From positions 1 to 36,207 of the forward strand of contig CBCTZG010000026.1 of the NCBI GenBank assembly GCA_965151315.1: a stretch of 36,207 nucleotides of DNA, in the 5' to 3' direction. This DNA is from Avimonoglobus sp965151315. GTDB lineage: Bacteria > Bacillota > Clostridia > UBA1381. A model generated the notes under the pieces. That model ran no database searches, was not told the origin of the DNA, and was given only the letters and a program-made list of their open reading frames with translations. The position numbers were made by a program, and so were the translations under genes. Shown here one piece after another: positions 1 to 7,216 of this stretch; position 1 is the stretch's first letter, and each line of letters opens with the position of its first letter.

Positions 1-96
1 TTGGGTGTCTACTTTTTCTTGACAAATGCACTATGCGGGGGGATATTTATTGCTGGAAAAATGACCAAAATCATAAATTATTTGCCTGTTTTTAGA

Positions 97-124
97 TTGC
101 AATTCTAAAATTATACAATATAAT
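97..124 (+). promoter_or_regulatory. Probable sigma-A promoter of the hexosamine salvage operon
   Basis: A TTGCAA box (97-102) and a TATAAT box (119-124) are separated by 16 bp in an AT-rich leader. They sit about 30 bp upstream of the first gene's start and nothing else nearby could drive it. A TTGACA at 19-24 has no good -10 box at the right distance. The boxes are seen directly; promoter activity is inferred. Confidence 0.6.
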
Positions 125-157
125 AGAATTATAAGTAAAATGATGGGGGTGTTTTTT

Positions 158-997
158 TTGGATACCACATTACTGGTTATGGCGGCTGGGATGGGCAGCC
201 GGTTCGGCGGCTTAAAGCAGATTACGCCGGTGGGGAGACTGGGCTCAATCCTGGACTATTCCGTATATGACGCAAAAAAAGCCGGCTTTACCAGGGCTGT
301 TTTTATTATCAAAAAGGAAATTGAAAGGGACTTCCGGGATACGGTAGGGAAACGGGCGGAGGAGCAAATGGATGTATCTTATGTATTTCAGGAGCTGGAT
401 CACCTGCCAGTGGGTTTTTCCGTGCCGCCGGGCCGGGCAAAGCCCTGGGGGACAGGCCACGCGGTGCTGTGTGCCCGGAAGGTGGTCAAAACGCCATTCG
501 CGGTAATCAACGCCGATGATTTTTACGGTCAGTCCTCCTATGCGCTTTTACATCAGCATTTGGTTTCCGAATCGGAAATGTGCATGGTAGGCTTCCGGCT
601 GGGCAATACGCTGACGGAAAATGGGACAGTTTCCCGGGGAGTCTGCCAGATTCGAGATGGATTATTACAGGATGTGACAGAATACACGGCGCTGGATAAA
701 AATTCCGGTATCCCGCTGGACACCATTGTGTCCATGAATATGTGGGGCTTCTCCCCCATGATTTTTGATGCGCTGGAAACGGGGTTTACCGATTTTTTGC
801 GAACGCTGGATAATCCGGAAAAGGGGGAATTTTTTCTGCCGTCTGTGGTAGACCGCCTGATCAAGACAAAAGGGGAACGGGTCCGGGTGCTGCCCACTGC
901 GGAGCGGTGGTTCGGGATGACCTACCGGGAAGACGCCCAGGCGGTGGCCCAGGCAGTAAAAGCATTAGAGAAAAGGGGACTGTATGATGGCAATTGA
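158..997 (+). CDS. Sugar-1-phosphate nucleotidyltransferase (NTP transferase family)
   Basis: Probably joins a hexose- or N-acetylhexosamine-1-phosphate to UTP, or another NTP, to make a nucleotide sugar in the cytoplasm. The protein opens with the nucleotide-binding loop LVMAAGMGSRFGG followed by LKQ, the signature of NTP transferases. A later INADDF segment supplies the metal-binding aspartate. The TTG start at 158 is preferred because a GGGGGTG ribosome binding site lies 8 bp upstream, whereas the in-frame ATGs at 140 and 143 overlap that site; with the ATG at 140 the protein would be 285 residues rather than 279. It overlaps the downstream NahK-like kinase by 14 bp, so the two are probably coupled: the kinase makes the sugar-1-phosphate and this enzyme activates it. 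The exact sugar and nucleotide cannot be read from the sequence. Confidence 0.82.
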   Translation: MDTTLLVMAAGMGSRFGGLKQITPVGRLGSILDYSVYDAKKAGFTRAVFIIKKEIERDFRDTVGKRAEEQMDVSYVFQELDHLPVGFSVPPGRAKPWGTGHAVLCARKVVKTPFAVINADDFYGQSSYALLHQHLVSESEMCMVGFRLGNTLTENGTVSRGVCQIRDGLLQDVTEYTALDKNSGIPLDTIVSMNMWGFSPMIFDALETGFTDFLRTLDNPEKGEFFLPSVVDRLIKTKGERVRVLPTAERWFGMTYREDAQAVAQAVKALEKRGLYDGN

Positions 998-2063
998 TTT
1001 GAATCAGGTAATTTCCGCATTTAATATTGCCCATTCTGCGGAAATTTATGGGAACGGCCATATTAACGATACCTATTTGGTGAATCATACCAAGAAGTAT
1101 ATTCTCCAGAAAATCAATACGGATATTTTCCAGAATCCCCAGAGGCTGATGGAAAATATTGCGGCGGTAACGGATTTTATCCGGAAAAAGGTGAAGGCTG
1201 CCGGCGGCAATCCCGACCGAGAGACCCTGACGGTGATCCGGACGGTGGATGGTAAAAATTATTATAAGGCCGAGGACGGCAGCTATTTTCGGATGTATAA
1301 CTTTGTGGAAAACGCCGTTTCCTATGACACCATAACGGATCCCGCGCAGTTTTATTACGCGGCACGGGCGTTTGGACGGTTCCAGCGGATGCTTTCCGAT
1401 TTCCCGGCGGCGACCCTGGATGAAACGATTCCGAATTTTCACAATACCCGTTCCCGGTTCGAAGACTTCCAAGCTGCCGTGAAGGCGGATCTGGAAAGCC
1501 GGGCCGCCGGCGTCCGGCGGGAGATCCAGTTTGTGCTGGACCGGGAAAAATACGCGGATGTCGTCAACGACGCTATGGCGGACGGCAGTGTGCCGGTACG
1601 CGTGACCCACAATGATACCAAGCTGAATAATGTGCTGCTAGACCCGGTTACGTATGAAGGCGTTTGTGTAATTGACCTGGATACGGTGATGCCTGGCTCA
1701 GCGCTGTTTGATTTTGGCGACGCGCTGCGGTTTGGCGCCAATCATGGGGCGGAGGACGACACGGATTTGGACAATGTCTACTGTGACTTGCATTTGTTTG
1801 AACAGTTTACCAAGGGATTTTTGGAAGAACTGGGACCGGAGCTTACTTCCCGGGAAATCGAGCTTCTGCCGTTTTCGGCGGTACTGATGACCTATGAATG
1901 CGGCATGCGTTTTTTAGGCGACTATTTAAACGGGGACGTTTATTTCCGGATCCACAGGCCCGGGCAGAATTTAGACCGGGCCCGGTCCCAGTTTAAGCTG
2001 GCAGCCGACATGGAAACCAAGCTGGATGAAATGGCCGCAATTGTGCGGAAATATAGAAAATAA
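984..2063 (+). CDS. nahK: N-acetylhexosamine 1-kinase-like phosphotransferase (APH fold)
   Basis: Likely phosphorylates the anomeric hydroxyl of GlcNAc/GalNAc using ATP, giving the 1-phosphate for salvage. At 359 residues it has the length I recall for bifidobacterial NahK. It shows the same landmarks: GNGHINDTYLV near the N-terminus, the APH catalytic loop THNDTKLNN with the catalytic Asp, the metal-binding VIDLDTVMPGS segment, FDFGDALRFGA, and ECGMRFLGDYL near the C-terminus. The start at 984 overlaps the previous gene and is preceded by AAAGGGG. The next gene, nagB, starts 13 bp downstream, which fits amino-sugar use. Assignment to NahK rather than a generic aminoglycoside phosphotransferase rests on remembered family sequence and has not been searched. 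Confidence 0.82.
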   Translation: MMAIDLNQVISAFNIAHSAEIYGNGHINDTYLVNHTKKYILQKINTDIFQNPQRLMENIAAVTDFIRKKVKAAGGNPDRETLTVIRTVDGKNYYKAEDGSYFRMYNFVENAVSYDTITDPAQFYYAARAFGRFQRMLSDFPAATLDETIPNFHNTRSRFEDFQAAVKADLESRAAGVRREIQFVLDREKYADVVNDAMADGSVPVRVTHNDTKLNNVLLDPVTYEGVCVIDLDTVMPGSALFDFGDALRFGANHGAEDDTDLDNVYCDLHLFEQFTKGFLEELGPELTSREIELLPFSAVLMTYECGMRFLGDYLNGDVYFRIHRPGQNLDRARSQFKLAADMETKLDEMAAIVRKYRK

Positions 2064-2076
2064 GGAGAAAACAGGC

Positions 2077-2805
2077 GTGAGAGTAATTGTATGTGAGGAT
2101 TACGCGGAATTATCGCTGCAGGGGGCCAAGCTGATCGCCAGCCAGATCCTGCTGAAGCCGGACTGCGTTCTGGGGCTGGCCACGGGCTCCACCCCTATCG
2201 GGGTGTATGAAAACCTGATCCGGATGAACCAGGCCGGAGAAGTGGATTTTCGGGATGTAACAACATTCAATTTAGATGAATATTACCCCATGAGCCCGGA
2301 GAATCCGCAAAGCTACCGGTATTTTATGGATCATCAATTTTTTGACCATATCAATATTGATCGAGCCAAAACCTTCATTCCCAACGGGCAGACAGATGAC
2401 CCAGAACAAGAATGCCAGGCTTATGAGGAAAAAATCGCGGCGTATGGCGGGATTGACTTCCAGCTTTTAGGCATCGGGCAGAACGGCCATATTGGGTTTA
2501 ACGAGCCAGACGACAACCTGAATGTGGAAACGCACATGACAGATTTGACAAAAAGTACGATTGAAGCAAATTCCCGTTTTTTTGAAACGATTGACGACGT
2601 GCCCAAAATGGCGCTGACCATGGGGATCGCTACGATCCTCAAATCCCGGCGAATCTGCCTTTTGGCCAGCGGCCTGTCCAAATATAAAATTGTGCAGGCA
2701 CTTCTGACTAATGACATTAACACCAATGTCCCGGCTACTATGCTCAAGGTACATCCGGACGTAACGCTGATCTGCGACCGGGAGGCGTATTATGGAAAGG
2801 CATAA
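2077..2805 (+). CDS. nagB: Glucosamine-6-phosphate deaminase
   Basis: Converts glucosamine-6-phosphate to fructose-6-phosphate and ammonia, the step that feeds amino sugars into glycolysis. The GTG start at 2077 has AAGGAG 9-10 bp upstream and gives 242 residues, the usual short NagB length. An in-frame upstream ATG at 2026 lies inside the kinase gene and has no ribosome binding site. Family motifs are clear: GLATGSTPIGVY (phosphate loop), FNLDEYYP with the catalytic Asp, and GIGQNGHIGFNEP with the active-site His. It is the last gene of a three-gene operon and is followed directly by an intrinsic terminator. The operon pairs the 6-phosphate catabolic route (NagB) with a 1-kinase and nucleotidyltransferase; no nagA or transporter lies in the window. 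Confidence 0.95.
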   Translation: MRVIVCEDYAELSLQGAKLIASQILLKPDCVLGLATGSTPIGVYENLIRMNQAGEVDFRDVTTFNLDEYYPMSPENPQSYRYFMDHQFFDHINIDRAKTFIPNGQTDDPEQECQAYEEKIAAYGGIDFQLLGIGQNGHIGFNEPDDNLNVETHMTDLTKSTIEANSRFFETIDDVPKMALTMGIATILKSRRICLLASGLSKYKIVQALLTNDINTNVPATMLKVHPDVTLICDREAYYGKA

Positions 2806-2811
2806 CGCCCA

Positions 2812-2843
2812 AAGCAGGCAATAGATGTGTTGCCTGCTTTTTT
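2812..2843. terminator. Intrinsic terminator shared by nagB and the minus-strand gene
   Basis: A 10-bp perfect stem (2812-2821 with 2830-2839) is followed by a T run on the plus strand and preceded by A residues. It can end the hexosamine operon and may also serve the convergent minus-strand gene that stops at 2842. Confidence 0.85.
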
Positions 2844-3102
2844 ATGCCCGAAAGAAAAAACAGACAACCAGGGTGGTTAGCAGAGAAAGCCCGCTGATGA
2901 TCCAGGGGATCACAGCTTTTTTGCTCTTTTCCGGCAGTTCACCGCAGGAGCGCTGAAAATAGCTTGCTACGATTTTTTCCGCCTCAGCCAAGATCTTATC
3001 CTCTAAGGCTGGCGTATAATCCTTTACAAATAAAATTGCCTGGTCGATGTAGGGTGAGGAGAAGCTATCCAGCACCACGACTTGTTTTGTTGAGTTTTTC
3101 AT
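2842..3102 (-). CDS. Small tail-anchored protein of unknown function
   Basis: An 86-residue protein with a clean AGGAGG four bases before its ATG. Residues 1-60 are soluble and mildly acidic. Residues 65-84 form one hydrophobic segment (IPWIISGLSLLTTLVVCFF) with only RA after it, so it is probably anchored in the membrane by its C-terminus with the N-terminus in the cytoplasm. It stands alone between the convergent hexosamine operon and the divergent yabE-like gene. I do not recognise the family. The strong ribosome binding site and the fit to the spacer argue that it is real. Confidence 0.65.
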   Translation of the reverse strand: MKNSTKQVVVLDSFSSPYIDQAILFVKDYTPALEDKILAEAEKIVASYFQRSCGELPEKSKKAVIPWIISGLSLLTTLVVCFFFRA

Positions 3103-3404
3103 ATGTCCTCCTGTCTTGCCGATGGCAACATTTTCGCAATTTTTTGTAAAACATTTTTTAATAATTTTGTAGCAAATTACAGATGTATTACATGCTCATA
3201 TTTTAACCAAAATCTGGTTCTTTATGCATATTTTTTATAAAAATCCATTTAAAAAAGCAAATTTTACGTAAAATAACGTGGAATTTTTATTAAAAATTGG
3301 AATATAATGGATAGTACATAGTGATTTTCACTGCCTTTTGCTATAGTGAGTCAAGAGAAATAAATAGATTTTCGTAAAAATGTAACAACTTCGTAATAAA
3401 TTTC
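3103..3404. other. AT-rich spacer, no gene seen
   Basis: About 300 bases between the divergent small membrane protein gene and the yabE-like gene. The DNA is very AT-rich with A/T tracts. No convincing ORF, hairpin-plus-T-run or repeat was seen. It presumably holds the minus-strand gene's promoter, but no strong -35/-10 pair stands out for it. Confidence 0.5.
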
Positions 3405-3434
3405 TTGACAAACCGGGGGTCAGTGTAGTATAAT
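3405..3434 (+). promoter_or_regulatory. Sigma-A promoter of the yabE-like gene
   Basis: TTGACA (3405-3410) and TATAAT (3429-3434) are perfect consensus boxes with an 18-bp spacer. They lie 30 bp upstream of an ATG that has AGGAGG at 3451-3456. Confidence 0.85.
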
Positions 3435-3463
3435 GTCGCTTGTATAGGATAGGAGGTTAGAAT

Positions 3464-4561
3464 ATGTTTTCGATGAAAACAGGATATCAAAGTAAAGCGG
3501 GCCGGATTTTAATGGCGTCCCTTTCTTTGATATTGGTTTGTATGTTTACCATGGGCGCTGTTTTTGACGGTGCCAGGAAAAAGGTTACGCTGGTGCAGGT
3601 GGACGCGTTCGCCGGCACGGAGAACGTAACGACCATCAGTACCCGGAAAGCCACTGTAGGTGAGTTCCTGGCGGAAAATGAAGTGACCGTAGGCGAATAC
3701 GACGAAGTCAACATGAAAAATGATGCGCCGATTTATGACGAAGCGAAGATCGTGATTCGTGAAGGCAAGGTTTTTGAGCTTGTGGCGGACGGTAAGATCG
3801 AAGTTGCCGCAACAACGGAAAGTACTGTGGGCAAGGCCCTGGAAGAGGTCGGTATTGTGCTGGGGCCCAACGACGTAGTTATTCCCGATAAAACAACGGC
3901 GGTTGCGGAAAACATGACAGTCACCGTACAGCGGATTGATGTGGCGGAGGAAACGGTCACAACGTCGATTCCTTTTACTACAGTAGAACAGCCGGACAGC
4001 ACCCTGTATGTAGGCACCAATAAGATGCTGACACAAGGCGCGGAAGGCACTAAGGAAACCGTCTATAAGGTTACCCGGCAGGACGGCGTAGAGGTCAGTC
4101 GGGAAATTGTCTCAGAAACGGTAACCAAGGAGCCGGTCAATGCGGTGAAAGGAATTGGGACCAAGCCAATCCCCGCGCCGGTCAAGACGGAAGCGCCGGC
4201 TGTAAAAGCGGCGTCTACCAGTAACCAGACCAAGACAAAGGATTTTAGCTATTCCCGGAAAATCCAGGTGACCGCTACGGCATATGACACATCGCCTGGA
4301 GAGAACGGCGGGTACGCGAAAACCGCTTATGGATTGAAACCCCAGTTTGGGGTGGTAGCTGTGGATCCGAAGGTTATCCCGCTGGGGACAAAATTGTATA
4401 TTGAGTCCAGCGACGGCGGGAAATCCTGGACATACGGATACTGCATCGCAGGGGACACCGGCGGTGCGATCAAAGGGAACCGTGTGGATTTGTGCTATAA
4501 TACACAGCGGGAATGCATTAACTTCGGCAGAAGAAGCGCCACAGTGTACATTTTAGACTAA
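3464..4561 (+). CDS. yabE: YabE-like cell-wall protein: DUF348 repeats, G5 and 3D domains
   Basis: A secreted or membrane-anchored protein of 365 residues that probably cuts or remodels peptidoglycan. An N-terminal hydrophobic segment (about 12-32) serves as signal or anchor. Two DUF348-type repeats follow (about 38-155), then a G5-like domain (about 170-235, with SETVTKEP), a proline/alanine linker and a C-terminal 3D domain (about 265-365). The 3D domain has the expected aspartates in VAVDPKVIPLGT, AGDTGGAIKG and RVDLCY; in related enzymes these form the catalytic site of a lytic transglycosylase fold. In Bacillus subtilis yabE lies just upstream of rnmV and ksgA. Here rsmA follows directly with no rnmV between. 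A strong terminator-like hairpin separates the two. Confidence 0.88.
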   Translation: MFSMKTGYQSKAGRILMASLSLILVCMFTMGAVFDGARKKVTLVQVDAFAGTENVTTISTRKATVGEFLAENEVTVGEYDEVNMKNDAPIYDEAKIVIREGKVFELVADGKIEVAATTESTVGKALEEVGIVLGPNDVVIPDKTTAVAENMTVTVQRIDVAEETVTTSIPFTTVEQPDSTLYVGTNKMLTQGAEGTKETVYKVTRQDGVEVSREIVSETVTKEPVNAVKGIGTKPIPAPVKTEAPAVKAASTSNQTKTKDFSYSRKIQVTATAYDTSPGENGGYAKTAYGLKPQFGVVAVDPKVIPLGTKLYIESSDGGKSWTYGYCIAGDTGGAIKGNRVDLCYNTQRECINFGRRSATVYILD

Positions 4562-4563
4562 CG

Positions 4564-4600
4564 AAATACGCAGACCGGTTTTGCGGTCTGCGTATTTTGT
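4564..4600 (+). terminator. 14-bp perfect hairpin after the yabE-like gene
   Basis: Arms 4564-4577 and 4584-4597 are perfectly complementary with a six-base loop. They begin three bases after the yabE stop and are followed by a short T-rich stretch. It probably ends most yabE transcripts before rsmA, although the T run is not long and some read-through is likely. Confidence 0.75.
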
Positions 4601-4622
4601 ATTTACAGAATTGGAGGAAAGC

Positions 4623-5474
4623 ATGGAATTAACATCGCCAAAAACAATTAAGGCTTTAGCGGCAGAATTTGGTTTTACCTTTGCCAAGGGTCTGGGGCAG
4701 AATTTTTTGACAGACGCCGGCGTACTAAACCGGATCGTAGAAGCAGCGGCGCCGGCGGAGGGTGTATTGGAGATCGGCCCTGGCTTTGGGGTGCTGACGT
4801 ACGCGCTGGCCCAGGCGTCGGAGAAGGTGGTATCCATTGAAGTGGATCAGCGGCTTTCTCCAGTGTTGGAATATACACTGCATGGACTCGACAATGTAAA
4901 AATTGTTTGGGATGATATTTTAAAAATGGATATTCCAGCCCTGCTGGCCCGGGAATTCCCAGAGAAGCGGATCAGCGTGGCGGCCAATCTGCCGTACTAT
5001 ATCACTACGCCTATTGTGACCCGGCTGCTGGAGGCCCGGCTGCCCCTGAAAAATATTGTCGTGATGGTGCAGAAGGAGGTAGCCCAGCGATTTTGCGCCC
5101 CGGCAGGATCGAAGGACTATGGGGCCATTAGCCTTTTGTGCCAGTTTTATACGGAGCCGTCGATTGTGACTGCGGTGCCGGCATCCCGCTTTTTCCCGGC
5201 GCCCAAGGTAGACTCGGCGGTGGTCCGGTTTGCCATGCTGGATAAGCCCCATATATGCGTGGCGGATGAACGCCTGTTTTTCCGCACGGTAAAGGCGGCG
5301 TTTGCCCAGCGAAGGAAGACGCTTTTGAATTGTCTGGCTAGCGCGTTTCAGCTGGAAAAACCGACCGTCAGCCAAATGCTGACGGAAATTGGGATCGATC
5401 CCGGAATCCGCGGAGAACGGTTGGGGATTGATGAATTTGGCCAAATTGCGGATCGGTTGGTAAAAATTTTATAA
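4623..5474 (+). CDS. rsmA: 16S rRNA (adenine(1518)-N6/adenine(1519)-N6)-dimethyltransferase
   Basis: Dimethylates two adjacent adenines in the 3' terminal hairpin of 16S rRNA using S-adenosylmethionine, a late step of small-subunit assembly (KsgA). The ATG at 4623 has GGAGG 6 bp upstream; an earlier in-frame ATG at 4581 lies inside the preceding hairpin and is rejected. The 283-residue product has the family marks: KGLGQNFL at the N-terminus, the SAM-binding LEIGPGFGVLT, VEVDQRL for the ribose, and the catalytic NLPYYITTP. A C-terminal helical domain carries QRRKTL. Neighbouring yabE is the common Firmicute arrangement. Confidence 0.97.
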   Translation: MELTSPKTIKALAAEFGFTFAKGLGQNFLTDAGVLNRIVEAAAPAEGVLEIGPGFGVLTYALAQASEKVVSIEVDQRLSPVLEYTLHGLDNVKIVWDDILKMDIPALLAREFPEKRISVAANLPYYITTPIVTRLLEARLPLKNIVVMVQKEVAQRFCAPAGSKDYGAISLLCQFYTEPSIVTAVPASRFFPAPKVDSAVVRFAMLDKPHICVADERLFFRTVKAAFAQRRKTLLNCLASAFQLEKPTVSQMLTEIGIDPGIRGERLGIDEFGQIADRLVKIL

Positions 5475-5479
5475 AAAGA

Positions 5480-5508
5480 TTGCATATTTTGTCGAATTAT
5501 GATATAAT
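5480..5508 (+). promoter_or_regulatory. Promoter of the small HTH regulator
   Basis: TTGCAT (5480-5485) and TATAAT (5503-5508) with a 17-bp spacer lie just after the rsmA stop. The -10 box ends two bases before an in-frame ATG at 5511, so translation must start further downstream. Confidence 0.7.
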
Positions 5509-5531
5509 CAATGGGAAGGGAGCGGGATGCC

Positions 5532-5786
5532 GTGAGAGAAACGTATAGTGGCGAAGGAATCCGGAAAGCGCGCAAGGCCCATAATTTAACGCAGGAGCAA
5601 TTAGCGAAGGCGCTGAATGTTTCGAAAAGCACGATTGCGAATTATGAGAATGGAAAAACTATTCCCAGCATGAATACGGTTATTAAGTTATCTATTATTT
5701 TTGGAATCACCACTGACGAGCTGCTGGATCTGATCAATCCGGAGATCCAGGTGGACATTTCTGTCAACGGCATTAAAATCCAATAA
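5532..5786 (+). CDS. Cro/C1-type (XRE) helix-turn-helix regulator
   Basis: An 84-residue DNA-binding protein. Residues 8-62 form a typical HTH_3 domain: IRKARKAHNLTQEQLAKAL, then the recognition region NVSKSTIANYENGKTIPS and a closing TTDELL helix. The last 20 residues (VDISVNGIKIQ) look like a beta hairpin that may form a dimer or ligand surface. The GTG at 5532 is chosen because AAGGGAG precedes it by about 9 bp and the promoter's -10 box abuts the alternative ATG at 5511. It has its own promoter and terminator. Its target is unknown; autoregulation is possible but no clear operator was seen. Confidence 0.85.
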   Translation: MRETYSGEGIRKARKAHNLTQEQLAKALNVSKSTIANYENGKTIPSMNTVIKLSIIFGITTDELLDLINPEIQVDISVNGIKIQ

Positions 5787-5791
5787 ATATG

Positions 5792-5818
5792 CCTGCCCGG
5801 CTGTCCGGGCAGGTTTTA
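5792..5818 (+). terminator. Intrinsic terminator after the HTH gene
   Basis: A 9-bp GC-rich perfect stem (5792-5800 with 5805-5813) with a four-base loop is followed by TTTTATTATA. Confidence 0.9.
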
Positions 5819-5894
5819 TTATATTCTTTAAGAGGATGCCGGACACAAGCCCATGTCAGAATATAGCGGGCCGGAAAGCGGCCTGCGGAATGGC

Positions 5895-5923
5895 TTGACA
5901 AATCGGATGGTGGAGTTTATAAT
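5895..5923 (+). promoter_or_regulatory. Perfect sigma-A promoter for the stalk-domain protein
   Basis: TTGACA (5895-5900) and TATAAT (5918-5923) with exactly 17 bp between them. Transcription would begin near 5930, which rules out the longer reading frame that opens at 5853. Confidence 0.88.
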
Positions 5924-5990
5924 AGAACTATGCAGTTTAGGCGGCTGGGCTGCTGGCAAAAATGGATATAATCAGGATATGAGGGATTAC

Positions 5991-6479
5991 ATGAAAACAA
6001 TCAAGCATTTTTTATTTAGCTTTGCGGTTTTGGGATGTCTTTTATGGATAGTACCTGTGTTTGCGGCGGAATCCGCACCGCAGGCCGTGGAAGCGGTCAC
6101 TGTGTTAGTGGACGGCGCTGCGGTAGAGGGGGATGTACCCGCCCAGATTGTCAATGACCGGGCAATGCTGCCATTCCGGGCCATCCTGGAAAAGCTGGGG
6201 GCTGACGTTGATTGGGATGGTGAGTATCAAATTATTACGGCTGTCCGGGGAAAAACCGTTTTGAACATGCGGATCGGCAAGCCGATTATGGTGCGGATCA
6301 ACCTGGAGGATCAAACCATGGAACAAATCAGCTTGGACGCCCCGCCTATGATTATCAGCGAAAGGACGATGGTGCCTGTACGGGCTATTGCCGAGGCCCT
6401 GGACGCGGCGGTGGGGTGGGATCCCCAAACCCGGACGGCCAGCGTCCAGACAGAACCTTCCTTAGAGGAGGCGCGGTAA
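5991..6479 (+). CDS. Secreted stalk-domain protein (copper amine oxidase N-terminal-like)
   Basis: The start at 5991 follows GAGGG and lies downstream of a perfect promoter; an ATG at 5979 is possible, but the frame from 5853 begins upstream of the transcript. The product has 162 residues. A signal peptide covers about 1-25 (KTIKHFLFSF, then a hydrophobic stretch ending VFAAESA). One domain of the PF07833 type follows, read from VLVDGAAVEGDVPAQIVNDR, ML-PFRAILEKLGADVDWD, MVPVRAIAEALDAAVGWD. In Firmicutes this domain usually occurs on exported wall-associated proteins; no catalytic part is present here. It is likely cotranscribed with the membrane protein that starts two bases after its stop. 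Function unknown. Confidence 0.85.
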   Translation: MKTIKHFLFSFAVLGCLLWIVPVFAAESAPQAVEAVTVLVDGAAVEGDVPAQIVNDRAMLPFRAILEKLGADVDWDGEYQIITAVRGKTVLNMRIGKPIMVRINLEDQTMEQISLDAPPMIISERTMVPVRAIAEALDAAVGWDPQTRTASVQTEPSLEEAR

Positions 6480-6480
6480 A

Positions 6481-6933
6481 ATGCCTTTTTTGCTTCAGAG
6501 GATTATAGAAACCTTTGCCCAGAGCGCGGCTTGCTCCGTCCCCATGATGCTGCTGATCATGGCCCGGATTGTGCCGGGCAGCCGGACAGCAAATTTCATT
6601 GCAATCCTATTGTCCGCGTTCATTTTTCTGTTCTTGAGTCTGGGGCGGCTTCGGAAGTATATTTCCAGCGTACCGGACCGGCGGCAATATTACCGGGTCA
6701 ATGCAGCGGCCTTTGGGATTTATATCCTGACTGCACTGGGGCTGATTATTTGCGATCAGGGTGTCCTATTGGCCTGGATTTTTCTGCCGGTAAAATTTAT
6801 ACAGGCGCTGGGCGTGACAGCCATGACGTCTACGCTGGTTTTTGGACTTTGCCTGGCCGGAATATTCTTATGGGTACCTCGGGAATATAGTAAAATGCTG
6901 GCGCGGATCCGGGCTGATCGGGAGATAGAATAA
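6481..6933 (+). CDS. Four-helix integral membrane protein of unknown function
   Basis: A 150-residue hydrophobic protein with about four membrane segments (near 15-32, 36-54, 72-92 and 98-130) and a basic/acidic C-terminal tail. It starts one base after the stop of the stalk-domain gene, whose final GAGGAGG provides the ribosome binding site, so the two are translationally coupled. No catalytic motif is seen and I do not recognise the family. Confidence 0.75.
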   Translation: MPFLLQRIIETFAQSAACSVPMMLLIMARIVPGSRTANFIAILLSAFIFLFLSLGRLRKYISSVPDRRQYYRVNAAAFGIYILTALGLIICDQGVLLAWIFLPVKFIQALGVTAMTSTLVFGLCLAGIFLWVPREYSKMLARIRADREIE

Positions 6934-7009
6934 GTGTCCTAAGCTATTTTAGAGCGGATGGAACTGGACCTGGTATAGAATGAAAATTTTGGTTCGTGTT
7001 CAAAAATAG

Positions 7010-7038
7010 TTGACAATTTTCTGGATATCCTGTATAAT
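7010..7038 (+). promoter_or_regulatory. Perfect sigma-A promoter of the exopolysaccharide operon
   Basis: TTGACA (7010-7015) and TATAAT (7033-7038) with a 17-bp spacer, followed by a structured leader of about 170 bases before the first gene. It is the only strong promoter seen ahead of the long gene run ending at 25913. Confidence 0.92.
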
Positions 7039-7061
7039 GGGAACAGAAAAAATAAAGACCT

Positions 7062-7135
7062 GTAAAAAGCAAAGCCATCGCAAGGTGGTGACGCAAAGCT
7101 ATAGGGCCTCGCAGAAGCGAGGCAGCCAGTTGCCG
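7062..7135 (+). promoter_or_regulatory. Cyclic-di-GMP-I (GEMM-I) riboswitch aptamer
   Basis: The leader RNA matches the GEMM-I consensus that I know. There is an AGCAAAGCC segment, then a short stem (about 7074-7079 with 7084-7089) capped by a GCAA tetraloop of the GNRA class. The conserved GACGCAAAGC follows, then a 7-bp perfect stem (7106-7112 with 7117-7123) and a 3' segment GGCAGCCAGTTGCC equivalent to the conserved GGTAGC...TTACC part. GEMM-I binds c-di-GMP; rare variants prefer cGAMP, and I cannot exclude that by eye. The last eight bases also form the 5' arm of an intrinsic terminator, so ligand binding should change termination. I could not decide from the sequence whether c-di-GMP turns the operon on or off. 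Confidence 0.88.
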
Positions 7136-7158
7136 TATTTTCATGCGGCAGCTTTTTT
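7128..7158 (+). terminator. Riboswitch expression platform: intrinsic terminator
   Basis: Arms 7128-7135 and 7146-7153 pair over 8 bp with one G-U pair, and are followed by a run of six T. The 5' arm overlaps the 3' end of the riboswitch aptamer, so aptamer and terminator folds can compete. The first gene of the operon starts 60 bp later. Confidence 0.88.
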
Positions 7159-7216
7159 ATTTGCAGAAAAATAGGGCAGGCTGGAAATATCTGCGGGAAA
7201 GCAGGGAGGGAATGCA

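Noticed and set aside
5853..5990. N-terminal extension of the stalk-domain protein
   Set aside because: It lies upstream of or across a perfect promoter, and a signal peptide with its own ribosome binding site begins at 5991.
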